Shown here: positions 52,021 to 60,793 of the stretch, one piece after another
Position numbering within the stretch: the stretch's first letter is position 1
How the letters are laid out: every line of letters starts with the position of its first letter
NCBI RefSeq assembly: GCF_004362825.1
Contig: NZ_SNXZ01000004.1
Span: forward strand, 186,001 to 250,000
DNA: 64,000 nt
DNA from: Labedaea rhizosphaerae
GTDB lineage: Bacteria > Actinomycetota > Actinomycetes > Mycobacteriales > Pseudonocardiaceae
Direction: 5' to 3'
The notes under the pieces: generated by a model
Databases searched by the model: none
Told to the model about the DNA's origin: nothing
The model's input: only the letters and a program-made list of their open reading frames with translations
Translations under genes and position numbers: made by a program

Positions 52021-53300
52021 TGTCGGATCTGTTGCGCCTGGCCACGGCAGGCAGCGTCGACGACGGCAAGTCCACCCTCGTCGGCCGCCTGCTCTACGAC
52101 ACCAAGTCCGTGCTCGCCGACCAGCTCGACGCGGTGACCCGCGCGAGCGTCGACAAGGGACTGTCCACACCGGATCTCTCGCTGCTCGTCGACGGCCTGC
52201 GCTCGGAGCGCGAGCAGGGCATCACCATCGACGTCGCCTACCGCTACTTCGCCACCGGCAAGCGTTCGTTCGTGCTGGCCGACACGCCGGGGCACGTGCA
52301 GTACACCCGCAACACCGTGACCGGCGCGTCCACCGCGCAGCTGGCGATCCTGCTGGTGGACGCGCGCAAGGGCGTCATCGAGCAGACCCGGCGGCACGCG
52401 GCCGTGCTGGCCTTGCTGGGCGTGCCGAACCTCGTGCTCGCGGTCAACAAGATCGATCTGGTCGGCTACGACGAAGGCGTCTTCGAGACCATCGCCCAGG
52501 AGTTCGCCGCGCACGCCGACAAGCTCGGCTACCCGATGGGTTCGGTGCTCTCGGTGCCAGTGTCGGCACTGGTCGGCGACAACGTGGTGGAGCCCTCGGC
52601 CAACACGCCCTGGTACGCCGGGCCGACGCTGCTCGACCACCTGGAAACCGTGGCCGTGCAACCGGATCCGCACGAGGCGCCGCTGCGCTTCCCCGTGCAG
52701 TACGTCATCCGGCCGCGCACCGCCGAGCACCCGGACTACCGCGGCTACGCGGGTCAGGTCGCCGCCGGCACCGTGCGGGTGGGCGACCGGGTGACCGTCC
52801 TGCCCAGTGTGGTGGCTGGGGGGCTCACCACGACCGTCGAGCGGATCGACACGCCGGACGGCGAGCTGACCGAGGCGGTCGCGGGTCAGTCGGTGACCCT
52901 GCTGCTGGCCGACGACCTGGACGTCGCGCGAGGGGACCTGATCGCGGCCGCCGACGCGCCACCGGCCGTGACCGACGAGTTCGCCGCGACCTTGGCGTGG
53001 CTCGCCGACAAACCGCTGCGCACCGGCGCCCGCGTGCTGGTCAAGCACGGCACCCGCACCGTGCCCGCGATCGTGGCGGCCGTCGACGCCCGCTTCGACG
53101 AGCAGGCACTGTCCGTTGTGGACGCACCGGATGGCCTGTCGCTCAACGAGATCGGCCTCGTGACCCTGCGCACCGCCGAGCCGCTGCCGCTGGACGACTA
53201 CGCGGACAGCCGGCGCACGGGTGCGTTCATCGTCATCGACAACGCCGACGGCACCACGCTGGCCGCCGGCCTCGCCGGCACCCCGTTGCCCGGCACCTGA
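52020..53300 (+). CDS. cysN: Sulfate adenylyltransferase subunit 1 (GTPase)
   Basis: A 426-residue EF-Tu-like GTPase that drives APS synthesis. G1 is GSVDDGKSTLVGRLLYD, the switch region is SEREQGITIDVAYRYFAT, G3 is ADTPGHVQYTRN and G4 is NKIDLVGY. There is no CysC (APS kinase) domain at the C-terminus, consistent with direct APS reduction by CysH. It overlaps cysD by one base. Confidence 0.95.
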   Translation: MSDLLRLATAGSVDDGKSTLVGRLLYDTKSVLADQLDAVTRASVDKGLSTPDLSLLVDGLRSEREQGITIDVAYRYFATGKRSFVLADTPGHVQYTRNTVTGASTAQLAILLVDARKGVIEQTRRHAAVLALLGVPNLVLAVNKIDLVGYDEGVFETIAQEFAAHADKLGYPMGSVLSVPVSALVGDNVVEPSANTPWYAGPTLLDHLETVAVQPDPHEAPLRFPVQYVIRPRTAEHPDYRGYAGQVAAGTVRVGDRVTVLPSVVAGGLTTTVERIDTPDGELTEAVAGQSVTLLLADDLDVARGDLIAAADAPPAVTDEFAATLAWLADKPLRTGARVLVKHGTRTVPAIVAAVDARFDEQALSVVDAPDGLSLNEIGLVTLRTAEPLPLDDYADSRRTGAFIVIDNADGTTLAAGLAGTPLPGT

Positions 53301-53315
53301 CCCGGAAGGCTCCTG

Positions 53316-54362
53316 ATGAAAACGCGTGTCCTGTCGATCGTCCTCGTGGCGTTGGCGATGCTCAGCGCGTGCTCGCGGCGCGGTGAGCCCGACGGCGCCG
53401 CTGCCCCGCAAGCCGACCAAGGTGCGGCGGCCGAGGTCAAGCTGGCGTACTTCCCGAACGTCACGCACGCGTCCGCGTTGATCGGCCTCGACCAGGGCCT
53501 GTTCCAGAAGGAACTGGGCAAGACGAAGCTCACCCCGGTCAAGTTCAACGCCGGCCCCGAGGAGACCGCCGCGCTGCTCGGCGGCTCGGTGGACATCGGG
53601 TTCATCGGTTCCGGGCCCGCGATCAACGCGTTCGCCAAGTCCGGGCCGGACACCGTGCGGGTCGTCTCCGGCGCCACCTCGGGCGGCGCGCAACTGGTGG
53701 TGCGCGGCGACATCCACTCCCCCGCCGACCTCGTCGGCAAGACGGTGGCCGACCCGCAGCAGGGCAACACGCAGGACGTGGCCCTCAAGAAGTGGATCGC
53801 GCAGCAGAAGCTGACCGGCGTCAAGATCCAGAACCTCGACAACGCGCTGACCCTCGACGAGTTCAAGAAGGGCACCATCGCGGGCGCGTGGGTGCCCGAG
53901 CCGTGGGCCTCGCGCCTGGTGCTCGACGCGGGCGCGAAGGTCCTGGTGGACGAGAAGACCCTGTGGCCGGGCGGCAAGTTCCCGACGACGGTGGTCATCG
54001 TGCGCACGCAGTTCCTGCAGCAGCACCCGGCGACCGTGCAGGCCGTGCTGCGCGGCGTCCTCGACGCGAACGACCTGGCCGCGTCGAACCCCGCCGAGGC
54101 GAAGGCCGCGGTGAACCGCCAGCTCAAGCAGCTCACCGGCAAGACCCTGCCCGCCGCGACCATCGACCGGGCGTTCACGGGGATCCAGCTCTCCACCGAC
54201 CCGCTGGCGAGCACGTACCCGCAGCTCGCGAAGGACCAGGTCACGGCCGGGATCGCGAAGAGCGCGCCCGCGCTGGACGGGTTCCTCGACGTCACCCAGC
54301 TCAACGCGGTGCTGACCAAGGCGGGCAAGCCGGCCGTCGACGCCGCCGGACTGGACAAGTAG
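53316..54362 (+). CDS. ssuA: ABC transporter substrate-binding lipoprotein (sulfonate/taurine type)
   Basis: A 348-residue protein with signal peptide and lipobox LSAC (Cys19). The mature part has an NMT1/SsuA-like fold: KLAYFPNVTHASALIGLDQG, GSVDIGFIGSGPAINAFAK, IAGAWVPEPWASRLV. It is the binding protein for the ssuBC genes downstream. The position after cysN suggests uptake of sulfonates or another sulfur source. The true ligand is not shown. Confidence 0.88.
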   Translation: MKTRVLSIVLVALAMLSACSRRGEPDGAAAPQADQGAAAEVKLAYFPNVTHASALIGLDQGLFQKELGKTKLTPVKFNAGPEETAALLGGSVDIGFIGSGPAINAFAKSGPDTVRVVSGATSGGAQLVVRGDIHSPADLVGKTVADPQQGNTQDVALKKWIAQQKLTGVKIQNLDNALTLDEFKKGTIAGAWVPEPWASRLVLDAGAKVLVDEKTLWPGGKFPTTVVIVRTQFLQQHPATVQAVLRGVLDANDLAASNPAEAKAAVNRQLKQLTGKTLPAATIDRAFTGIQLSTDPLASTYPQLAKDQVTAGIAKSAPALDGFLDVTQLNAVLTKAGKPAVDAAGLDK

Positions 54363-54371
54363 GAGAGGCAC

Positions 54372-55166
54372 ATGACCGCGATCCTCGAGCCCGAAACCCA
54401 GTCCACTGTGGAACATGCGGTGCGGCTTTCCGGAGTGCGCAAGGCTTTCGGCACCGGCGCACGGTCCGTCGTCGCGCTGGACGGCGTGGACCTCGCGGTC
54501 GAGCCGGGCGAATTCGTGTGCCTGCTCGGCGCGTCCGGTTGCGGCAAGACCACGCTGCTGAACCTGGTCGCGGGCCTGGATGCCGTGTCCGGCGGCGAGA
54601 TCGAGCTGAACACCGCCCGGCCCGCGGTCATGTTCCAGGAGGCCGCGTTGATGCCGTGGCTGACGGCGTCGCGCAACGTGGAGCTGCCACTGCGGATCGC
54701 GGGCGTCAAGCGCGCGGACCGGCGCCGGCGCACCGCCGAACTGCTGGACCTGGTGCGGCTCGGCGAGGTCGGCGACAAGCGCCCGCACGAGCTCTCCGGT
54801 GGTATGCGGCAACGCGTGGCGCTGGCGCGTGCGCTCGCGTCGGCTGTCCACGGCGCGGGTGGCGGCAAGCAGGCGCTCCTGCTCATGGACGAGCCGTTCT
54901 CCGCGCTCGACGCGATCACCCGCGACGTGCTGCAGGCCGAACTGCTGCGCGTCTGGCGCACGACCGGCACCGCGGTGCTCTTCGTGACCCACGACGTGCG
55001 CGAGGCGGTCCGGCTCGGGCAGCGCGTGGTGCTGCTGTCGTCGCGGCCCGGCCGGGTCGTGCAGGAATGGCAGGTGGACCGCCTGTCGGCGGCCGGCGAG
55101 GCGAAGACCGTCGACGAGATCAACGGGCGGTTGCGTGAAGTGATCTCGAGCCATGCCGCCGCCTGA
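54372..55166 (+). CDS. ssuB: ABC transporter ATP-binding protein (SsuB type)
   Basis: A 264-residue ATPase subunit. Walker A is GASGCGKTTLLN, Q-loop MFQEAALMPW, signature LSGGMRQRVALARALA, Walker B ALLLMDEPFSALD and H-loop VTHDVRE. A short Gly/Ala insertion (SAVHGAGGGKQ) lies between signature and Walker B. It overlaps the permease start by 14 bp. Confidence 0.93.
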   Translation: MTAILEPETQSTVEHAVRLSGVRKAFGTGARSVVALDGVDLAVEPGEFVCLLGASGCGKTTLLNLVAGLDAVSGGEIELNTARPAVMFQEAALMPWLTASRNVELPLRIAGVKRADRRRRTAELLDLVRLGEVGDKRPHELSGGMRQRVALARALASAVHGAGGGKQALLLMDEPFSALDAITRDVLQAELLRVWRTTGTAVLFVTHDVREAVRLGQRVVLLSSRPGRVVQEWQVDRLSAAGEAKTVDEINGRLREVISSHAAA

Positions 55167-56043
55167 CGCAGGCGTGGACACCGTCGAGCCCGACGCGGTC
55201 GCCGCCGGGCTCGACGCGCTCGACACGCCGGACCCCGGCAGCAGCCGGACGCCGGTGTGGCGGCGGATCGCCCGCACCGCGGTGCCCCCGCTCGTCACGC
55301 TGGTGCTGGTCATCGGCGTGTGGCAGGCGTTGTGGGCCCTGGCGTTCTGGCCGGAGTTCAAGCTGCCCGCACCGGCCACGGTCGGCGGCGAGCTGTGGGC
55401 GCGGTTGACCAGCGGCGAGGCGCTCGGCTTCATCTGGACCTCGGTGCACCGCGCCGTGCTCGGCTTCCTGATCGGCGTGGCGATCGCGACGCCGATCGGC
55501 CTGGTCGTGGCCAAGGTGCGCTTCGTGCGCGCCGCGATCGGGCCGTTGTTGTCCGGGTTGCAGAGCCTGCCGTCGGTGGCGTGGGTGCCGGCCGCGGTGC
55601 TGTGGTTCGGCGTGACCCCGACGACGATCTACGTGGTGCTGCTGCTGGGCAGCATTCCGTCGATCGCCAACGGTCTCGTGGCCGGGATCGACCAGATCCC
55701 GCCGATCCTGCCGCGAGCCGGGAAGGTGATGGGCGCCGGGCGCCTGGCCGGGGCGCGGCACATCCTGCTGCCGGCCGCACTGCCCGGCTACCTGGCCGGG
55801 CTCAAGCAGGGCTGGGCGTTCTCGTGGCGGTCGCTGATGGCCGCGGAGATCATCGCCACGTCACCCGACCTCGGCACCGGCCTCGGCGCGTACCTCGACA
55901 ACGGCCGGTTCCTCGCGGACATGCCCACCGTGATCTCGGCGATCGTGTTGATCCTCTTCGTGGGGGTGGGGATCGAGTTGCTGGTCTTCCGCCCGTTGGA
56001 GCGGGTCGTGCTGGCCGCGCGTGGGCTCGGCGGTGCGCTGTGA
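55153..56043 (+). CDS. ssuC: ABC transporter permease (SsuC type)
   Basis: A 296-residue permease with about six membrane spans after a ~50-residue cytoplasmic N-terminus. Visible segments are PPLVTLVLVIGVWQALWALA, AVLGFLIGVAIATPIGLVV and IYVVLLLGSIPSIANGLVA. The EAA loop is in MGAGRLAGARHILLPAALPG. It is the partner of SsuA and SsuB. It overlaps the chelatase GTG by 4 bp. Confidence 0.92.
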   Translation: MPPPDAGVDTVEPDAVAAGLDALDTPDPGSSRTPVWRRIARTAVPPLVTLVLVIGVWQALWALAFWPEFKLPAPATVGGELWARLTSGEALGFIWTSVHRAVLGFLIGVAIATPIGLVVAKVRFVRAAIGPLLSGLQSLPSVAWVPAAVLWFGVTPTTIYVVLLLGSIPSIANGLVAGIDQIPPILPRAGKVMGAGRLAGARHILLPAALPGYLAGLKQGWAFSWRSLMAAEIIATSPDLGTGLGAYLDNGRFLADMPTVISAIVLILFVGVGIELLVFRPLERVVLAARGLGGAL

Positions 56044-56753
56044 GCTTGGTATTGGTGGCCCACGGCAGCCGCGACCCCCGCTCGGCCGCGACGATCGCCG
56101 CGCTCGCCGACGTCGTGCGCGCCGCGCGGCCGGGTCTCGACGTGCGGGTGGCCTTCCTCGACTTGTCCGCGCCCCGCGTCGGCGATGTGCTGGCCGGGCT
56201 GTCGCGGGCCGTGATCGTGCCTTTGTTGCTGGGCCGGGCTTTCCACGCCGACGTGGACCTGCCGAACCTGGTGCACGAGGCGGTGGCGCGCAACCCGCGG
56301 CTGTCGGTGGCGGTGTCCTCGGTGCTGGGACCGGATCCGCTGCTTCGGCGGGCGGCGGTGCGCCGGTTGCGTGAGTCCGGGGTGTCGCTCGACGACCCGT
56401 CGCTCGGGATCGTGGTGGCGGCGGCCGGCTCGTCGCGCCGGTCCTCGACCGACGCCGTGCACGCGTTGGCCCGCTCGTGGCCCCGCGCCCGTGCGGCGTT
56501 CGCGTCGGCCGGCTCACCCACGGTCGACGACGCGGTGGCCGCGCTGCGTTCTGCTGGGGCGCGACGCCTCGCGGTGGCGTCGTGGTTCCTGGCGCCCGGC
56601 CGCCTCCCGGACCGGATCGAGGCCGCGATCCACGCGATCGATCCGTCGGCGATCATCGCCGAACCGCTGGGCCCGGCGCCGGAAGTCGCCGAACTGGTGC
56701 TCCGGCGCCACGACGAGGCAGCCACCGAAGAAGCCACCGCCCGCTACGCCTGA
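56040..56753 (+). CDS. sirB: Sirohydrochlorin chelatase (CbiX/SirB type)
   Basis: A 237-residue chelatase with two related halves. It starts LVLVAHGSRDPRSAATIAAL with the catalytic His. Half 2 has GIVVAAAGSSRRSSTDAVHA and RLAVASWFLAPGRLPDRI. It inserts iron for siroheme, the cofactor of the sulfite reductase in this operon, or cobalt for B12. Operon membership favours siroheme. GTG start, overlapping ssuC. Confidence 0.9.
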   Translation: MSLVLVAHGSRDPRSAATIAALADVVRAARPGLDVRVAFLDLSAPRVGDVLAGLSRAVIVPLLLGRAFHADVDLPNLVHEAVARNPRLSVAVSSVLGPDPLLRRAAVRRLRESGVSLDDPSLGIVVAAAGSSRRSSTDAVHALARSWPRARAAFASAGSPTVDDAVAALRSAGARRLAVASWFLAPGRLPDRIEAAIHAIDPSAIIAEPLGPAPEVAELVLRRHDEAATEEATARYA

Positions 56754-56756
56754 CTC

Positions 56757-56965
56757 CCGCTCCCGCCTCCCTCACCTCTCCATTCCCGCCTGCCCGCCTC
56801 CCCGCCTGCCCGCCTCCCCGCCTGCCCGCCTCCTCGCCTGCCCGCTCTCCCCTGCCCGCTCTCCCCTGCCCGCCTGCCCACCTGCCCCTTCCCGCCTGCC
56901 CGCTCTCGCCTGCCCGCCTGCCCGCTCTCGCCTGCCCGCCTGTCCACTCCCGCCTCCCCGCTCCT
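56757..56965. repeat. Pyrimidine-rich tandem-like repeat tract
   Basis: About 210 bp on the plus strand are almost all C and T with periodic CCCGCCTG, CGCCTCCC and CCCGCTCTC units and a few purines. The strand asymmetry is extreme. The tract lies between the convergent ends of sirB and the maleylpyruvate-isomerase-type gene. Confidence 0.8.
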
Positions 56966-57006
56966 CTTGTGCTGCCTCGCCCGCGTTCACCATCCCGCGT
57001 TTGGAG

Positions 57007-57033
57007 TTATCCACAGCTGGGCAGTTGTCCACA
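57007..57033 (+). promoter_or_regulatory. Second pair of DnaA-box-like sequences
   Basis: TTATCCACA (57007-57015) and TTGTCCACA (57025-57033) lie 18 bp apart, followed by GATCC. The second is the typical actinomycete DnaA box. The layout repeats that at 24870-24896. Confidence 0.5.
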
Positions 57034-57172
57034 GATCCCGCTATTTCCCGTTGCGGGGTTGGAAAACCGATAGACTGGCTTCGGGGTCGCCCCCCGGAGC
57101 GGGTGGGGGCACGGGTACTCAACCACAGGGCGACAGCGTGGGTTTTGCTTGCGAAGCAAGGAAAGCGGCGCG
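57034..57172. other. Intergenic stretch with a small hairpin
   Basis: No gene is seen. TTGCTTGCGAAGCAA at about 57136-57150 is a perfect small hairpin just past the stop of the maleylpyruvate-isomerase-type gene (minus strand) and may be its terminator, without a clear U-tract. Confidence 0.4.
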
Positions 57173-57739
57173 CTAGTGCTCGTCGAGTGGACGCACCCAC
57201 CACGTCCAGTTGACGCGCTTTCCCTTGCCGGGCAAGGCAATCCGGCCACAAGCCCACAACAACTCCGACCAGGGATCTCCCTGCGGCACGAGTTCCGGGA
57301 ACAACCGCGCAAGCACCGCCGACGCCAACCGCGCGTCCGCGGTCAGGGGCACCGCCAGACCGGTCGCCGCGTCCCAGCCGTGGATCAGCAACTCCGCGCA
57401 GCACATCGCGGCAAATCCGCTGGCGTCCGCCGGTCCATCCGGGTCGTACCCCAGCGCGTGCGGTGCCGCCGCCCGCACGACGTGTGACGTGAGCCGTGCG
57501 GCGCCGAGCAGGCCGTCGAGCAGGTGGTCGACCGGAGCTTCGGCGTCCACCACGACCGAGGGCGCGCGCATCCTCAGGTCGCCGGCCGCCAGGTCGATCC
57601 CGCAGAAGTACGCCGACTTGATGGCGTGCGCGACCGTCTCGCGCACGGTCCAGTCGAGGTGCGGCACCTCACCCGACCACGCGTCCCGAGGCGCGCCCGC
57701 CAGCGCGTTGCGCGTCGTTCGAGCAGCCTCGATCACCAT
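57173..57739 (-). CDS. Maleylpyruvate isomerase-type (TIGR03086-like) protein
   Basis: A 188-residue protein of the DinB/MDMPI fold: WTVRETVAHAIKSAYFCGID with the metal-type His in the first helices, CCAELLIHGWDAATGLAVPL, and a C-terminal WTWWVRPLDEH. It likely binds a divalent metal and a low-molecular-weight thiol; in actinobacteria mycothiol is the usual cosubstrate. The ATG at 57739 is chosen; a GTG at 57751 is possible. It is divergent from the DUF4396 gene. Confidence 0.75.
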   Translation of the reverse strand: MVIEAARTTRNALAGAPRDAWSGEVPHLDWTVRETVAHAIKSAYFCGIDLAAGDLRMRAPSVVVDAEAPVDHLLDGLLGAARLTSHVVRAAAPHALGYDPDGPADASGFAAMCCAELLIHGWDAATGLAVPLTADARLASAVLARLFPELVPQGDPWSELLWACGRIALPGKGKRVNWTWWVRPLDEH

Positions 57740-57784
57740 CGCTGGCTCCACGCCACGAGCATGACCGACATCACCCGGCAGGAA

Positions 57785-57804
57785 ATACCCCAGGGGGGTA
57801 CCCT
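57785..57804. promoter_or_regulatory. CsoR-like operator
   Basis: ATACCCCAGGGGGGTACCCT contains the TACCCC-N-GGGGTA dyad recognised by copper-sensing CsoR/RcnR-family repressors. It lies 8 bp before the start codon of the DUF4396 gene and within the divergent promoter region. Confidence 0.65.
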
Positions 57805-57811
57805 CAGCACC

Positions 57812-58270
57812 ATGACCGAACACCAGCACCACGACTCCTCCTGGCGGACCGCGATCACGGCGACCTTGCACTGCCTCACCGGCTGCGCCATCGGCGAGGT
57901 GCTCGGCATGGTCATCGGGACGGCCTTCGGCTGGGGCAACGCGGCCACCGTCGTGTTGTCGATCGCCTTGGCGTTCCTGTTCGGCTACTCGCTGACCATG
58001 CGGCCGATCCTGCGCGCGGGCGTCGCCCTCGGCGTGGCCATCCCGATCGCGTTCGCGGCGGACACCGTGTCGATCGCCGTCATGGAGGTCATCGACAACG
58101 CGTTCGTGCTGGTCATCCCCGGCGCGATGGACGCGGGCCTCGCGTCGGCGCTGTTCTGGGGCAGCCTTGCCGCCTCGCTCGTGCTGGCCTTCGTGGTGAC
58201 CGTGCCGGTGAACCGCTGGATGATCGGCCGCGGCAAGGGTCACGCCGTGGTGCACCGCTACCACCACTGA
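57812..58270 (+). CDS. DUF4396 membrane protein
   Basis: A 152-residue protein with four spans. A His-rich N-terminus (MTEHQHHDSSWR) is followed by ITATLHCLTGCAIGEVLGMV, IALAFLFGYSLTM, a conserved VSIAVMEVIDNAFVLVIPGA segment and FWGSLAASLVLAFVVTVPVN, with a His-containing tail. The Cys and His in the first span could bind copper. The CsoR-like operator immediately upstream suggests a role in copper homeostasis. That role is inference. Confidence 0.85.
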   Translation: MTEHQHHDSSWRTAITATLHCLTGCAIGEVLGMVIGTAFGWGNAATVVLSIALAFLFGYSLTMRPILRAGVALGVAIPIAFAADTVSIAVMEVIDNAFVLVIPGAMDAGLASALFWGSLAASLVLAFVVTVPVNRWMIGRGKGHAVVHRYHH

Positions 58271-58345
58271 CCACACGGGAACCGAAAGCCGCCCCGCGGA
58301 CTCTGAACAGAACGCACGTTTCGTCCGAGTCCGGGAGCAGCGCCC

Positions 58346-60001
58346 ATGCCCGATCCGATGGTCCTCTACCGCAAGCTCACCTCGGGCGACGAGGCCGGGA
58401 TCACGGCGGTCCGCAAGGCGTTGACGCAGGTCCGGGCGTCCTTGCGGGCCGCCGCGGACGGGATCACCGAAGGGGCCACCACCGCCGCGACCCACTGGCG
58501 GGGCGACGCGCGCACCGAGTTCCTGACCGACGTCTCGGCGACCGTCACCGACACGGCCGAGGTCTACCGCCGGCTGCGCACGGTCGACCGCGTGCTCGCC
58601 GGCGCCGCAACGGCCTACGGTGACCTGCACCGATCCGCTGACTCCGCGATCCGGCCGTGGCGCGCCGCGGGCAACGCCGACCCGGCCCTCGCCCTCAGCG
58701 TCCAGCGGAACCTGCTGGCCGCGCGCTACACCTACGAGAGCAGGCTCGGCACGCTCGCCACCCACCTCGACCCCGGCAGCAGCGACTGGACCGATCTCAC
58801 GCACGTCGGCCCCGGTCAGCCGTGGATCCCGCAAGGGCTCGCCTACCGGGCCGACCGCGACCAGCTGCTGGTCACCTCGTACAACGAATCGAAGGACGCC
58901 GACTCGCAGAGCAGGCTCACGCTGGTCGACAACGCGACCGGCGAGGAGCAGAAGCACGTCGACCTCGGCGGCCTGGAGTACTCGGGCCCGGCCGGTCAGC
59001 CCGCGACCGGCGCGCCACCCAACCACGCGGGCGGGGTCGCCACCCACGGCGACAACGTGTGGGTGACCTCGACCGTGGTGAACGACGACGGCACGCAGAC
59101 CAGCCAGGTCTACGTGTACTCGCAGAAGGCGATCGACCGAGCCCAGCCCGGCGCGACCGTGCACCCGACGCAGGTGATCAACGTGCCGGCGAGCAGCTAC
59201 ATCACCTACGCCGACGGCAAGCTGTGGATCGGTCAGTACGCCACCGACGGCGACCCGAAGCTCTACAGCTTCAACACCGGCAAGGACGGTTCGATCAAGG
59301 GCGTCACGCCCACCGGCGAGCCCGACCCGTACGCGGGCGGCGACGTCCCCGGCGAATACCCGACCCCGCAACACGTGCAGGGCGTCGTGGTGCGCGACGA
59401 CCAGTTCGTGTTCAGCCAGTCCGACGGCGAGAGCGGCAGCTCGTTCATCACCCAGGACCGCGACTACCGCGGCTTCGACCTGCTGGACCCGGACACCTGG
59501 GACGCGCGGGACGAGTACCGGCTCGGCGACAACGCCGACGGCGACCCGATCCACGGCGTCGAGGAGATCGAGGAGATCGACGGCGAGATCGTCACCGTGC
59601 ACGAGTCCGGGGCCGACAAGTACGACGACGACGGCCACGACCACCACGACGACATCACCCGGACCCCGCTGACCGAGCTCGGCCTCGACTCCGGCGACGG
59701 CTACCAGACCGACCCCGACGCCCTGACCGAGGCGGCCGGGCAGCTCGACGGTTCGGCCGAGAAGCTGCAGAACGCCGCCGACGTGACCGGCGGGCTCCAG
59801 CTGGTCGCCCACGTGCTCGGCGACGTGCCGGCCGCGGGCCCGTTCAGTGCCGCGGTCACCCGGTACCTGGCCGACCGCGGCCAAGAGCTGGGAACCGGCG
59901 CGCAATCGTTGCGGGACACCGCGGACGGCCTCATCGCCGGCGCCGACACCTACCGGCGTCTCGAGGATTTCCTCACAGCCGGGTTCGGTGGCACGAACTA
60001 A
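58346..60001 (+). CDS. Beta-propeller protein with WXG-like helical domains
   Basis: A 551-residue protein without signal peptide. Residues ~1-125 are helical and WXG100-like (GITAVRKALTQVRASLRAAA with HWRGDA as the W-x-G turn). Residues ~150-420 read as a YncE-like beta-propeller: GLAYRADRDQLLVTSYNESK, GVATHGDNVWVTSTVVND, YITYADGKLWIGQYATDGD, GVVVRDDQFVFSQSDGES. A Asp/His-rich segment (DDDGHDHHDD) follows, then a second helical ESX-like region (~455-545, QLDGSAEKLQNAADVTGGLQ). The build suggests export by T7SS and an extracellular binding or enzyme role. Function unknown. Confidence 0.7.
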   Translation: MPDPMVLYRKLTSGDEAGITAVRKALTQVRASLRAAADGITEGATTAATHWRGDARTEFLTDVSATVTDTAEVYRRLRTVDRVLAGAATAYGDLHRSADSAIRPWRAAGNADPALALSVQRNLLAARYTYESRLGTLATHLDPGSSDWTDLTHVGPGQPWIPQGLAYRADRDQLLVTSYNESKDADSQSRLTLVDNATGEEQKHVDLGGLEYSGPAGQPATGAPPNHAGGVATHGDNVWVTSTVVNDDGTQTSQVYVYSQKAIDRAQPGATVHPTQVINVPASSYITYADGKLWIGQYATDGDPKLYSFNTGKDGSIKGVTPTGEPDPYAGGDVPGEYPTPQHVQGVVVRDDQFVFSQSDGESGSSFITQDRDYRGFDLLDPDTWDARDEYRLGDNADGDPIHGVEEIEEIDGEIVTVHESGADKYDDDGHDHHDDITRTPLTELGLDSGDGYQTDPDALTEAAGQLDGSAEKLQNAADVTGGLQLVAHVLGDVPAAGPFSAAVTRYLADRGQELGTGAQSLRDTADGLIAGADTYRRLEDFLTAGFGGTN

Positions 60002-60011
60002 GGTGCACCCC

Positions 60012-60785
60012 ATGGCCGACGAGCTGGTGCACTACGAGGTGTCCAAGGGAATCGCGACGATCACGCTGGACTCGCCGCACAACCGCAACGCGCTGTCCGC
60101 GCAGCTGCGCCGGGAACTGAAGGCGCACCTGACCGCGGCCGCCGCGGACGACGCCGCCCGGGTGATCGTGCTGACCCACACCGGGACGGTGTTCTGCGCG
60201 GGCATGGACCTCAAGGAGGCGGGCACCGCGGGCTCCGAGTCCCAAGGCGTGCAGGAGTTCCCGCAGATCCTCGAACAACTGTGGACCAGCCCCAAACCCG
60301 TGGTCGCCCGCCTCTCAGGGCCGGCCCGCGCCGGCGGTGTCGGCATGGTCGCGGCGGCCGACATCGCGGTCGCCGCCGAGAACGCGACGTTCGCGTTCAC
60401 CGAGGTGCGCATCGGTGTGGTGCCCGCGGTGATCTCGGTGACGGTGCTGCCCCGGCTGCTGCCCAGGGCCGCCCACGAGCTCTTCCTCACCGGCGAGACC
60501 TTCGACGGCAAGCGCGCCGCGCAGGTCGGTCTGATCAACTCGGCGGTGCCCGCCGAGCAGCTCGACGCCGAGGTCAGGCGCTACACCGACCTGCTGGTGC
60601 TGGGCGCGCCCGGCGCGCTCGCCGCGACCAAGCAGATGCTGCGCCGGGAGAAGGCCGCGACCATGGCCGACGACTTCGCCGACATGCTCGAACTGTCCGC
60701 CAAGCACTTCGCCGGCGAGGAAGGCCAGGAGGGCATCGCCTCGTTCGTGCAGAAGCGCAAGGCGAACTGGGTGCCCGAGGCCTAG
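60012..60785 (+). CDS. Enoyl-CoA hydratase/isomerase family protein
   Basis: A 257-residue crotonase-fold enzyme. The oxyanion hole is formed by FCAGMDLKEAG and GVGMVAAADIAVAAENATFA. FAFTEVRIGVVPAVISVTVL carries a catalytic-type Glu at the hydratase position. The C-terminus ends with FVQKRKANWVPE, usual for the family. Its exact acyl-CoA substrate is unknown. It starts 11 bp after the beta-propeller gene and may share its transcript. Confidence 0.9.
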   Translation: MADELVHYEVSKGIATITLDSPHNRNALSAQLRRELKAHLTAAAADDAARVIVLTHTGTVFCAGMDLKEAGTAGSESQGVQEFPQILEQLWTSPKPVVARLSGPARAGGVGMVAAADIAVAAENATFAFTEVRIGVVPAVISVTVLPRLLPRAAHELFLTGETFDGKRAAQVGLINSAVPAEQLDAEVRRYTDLLVLGAPGALAATKQMLRREKAATMADDFADMLELSAKHFAGEEGQEGIASFVQKRKANWVPEA

Positions 60786-60793
60786 ACATTTGG

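Noticed and set aside
52011-55514. A 1167-codon open frame on the minus strand across cysN and the transporter genes
   Set aside because: It is antisense to well-supported genes, has no family resemblance, and arises from the high third-position GC of the plus-strand genes. The same reasoning removes long antisense frames at 57173-60013 (its first part is a real gene, the rest is not), 46126-48261, 17596-19404, 36359-38309 and 42093-43493.
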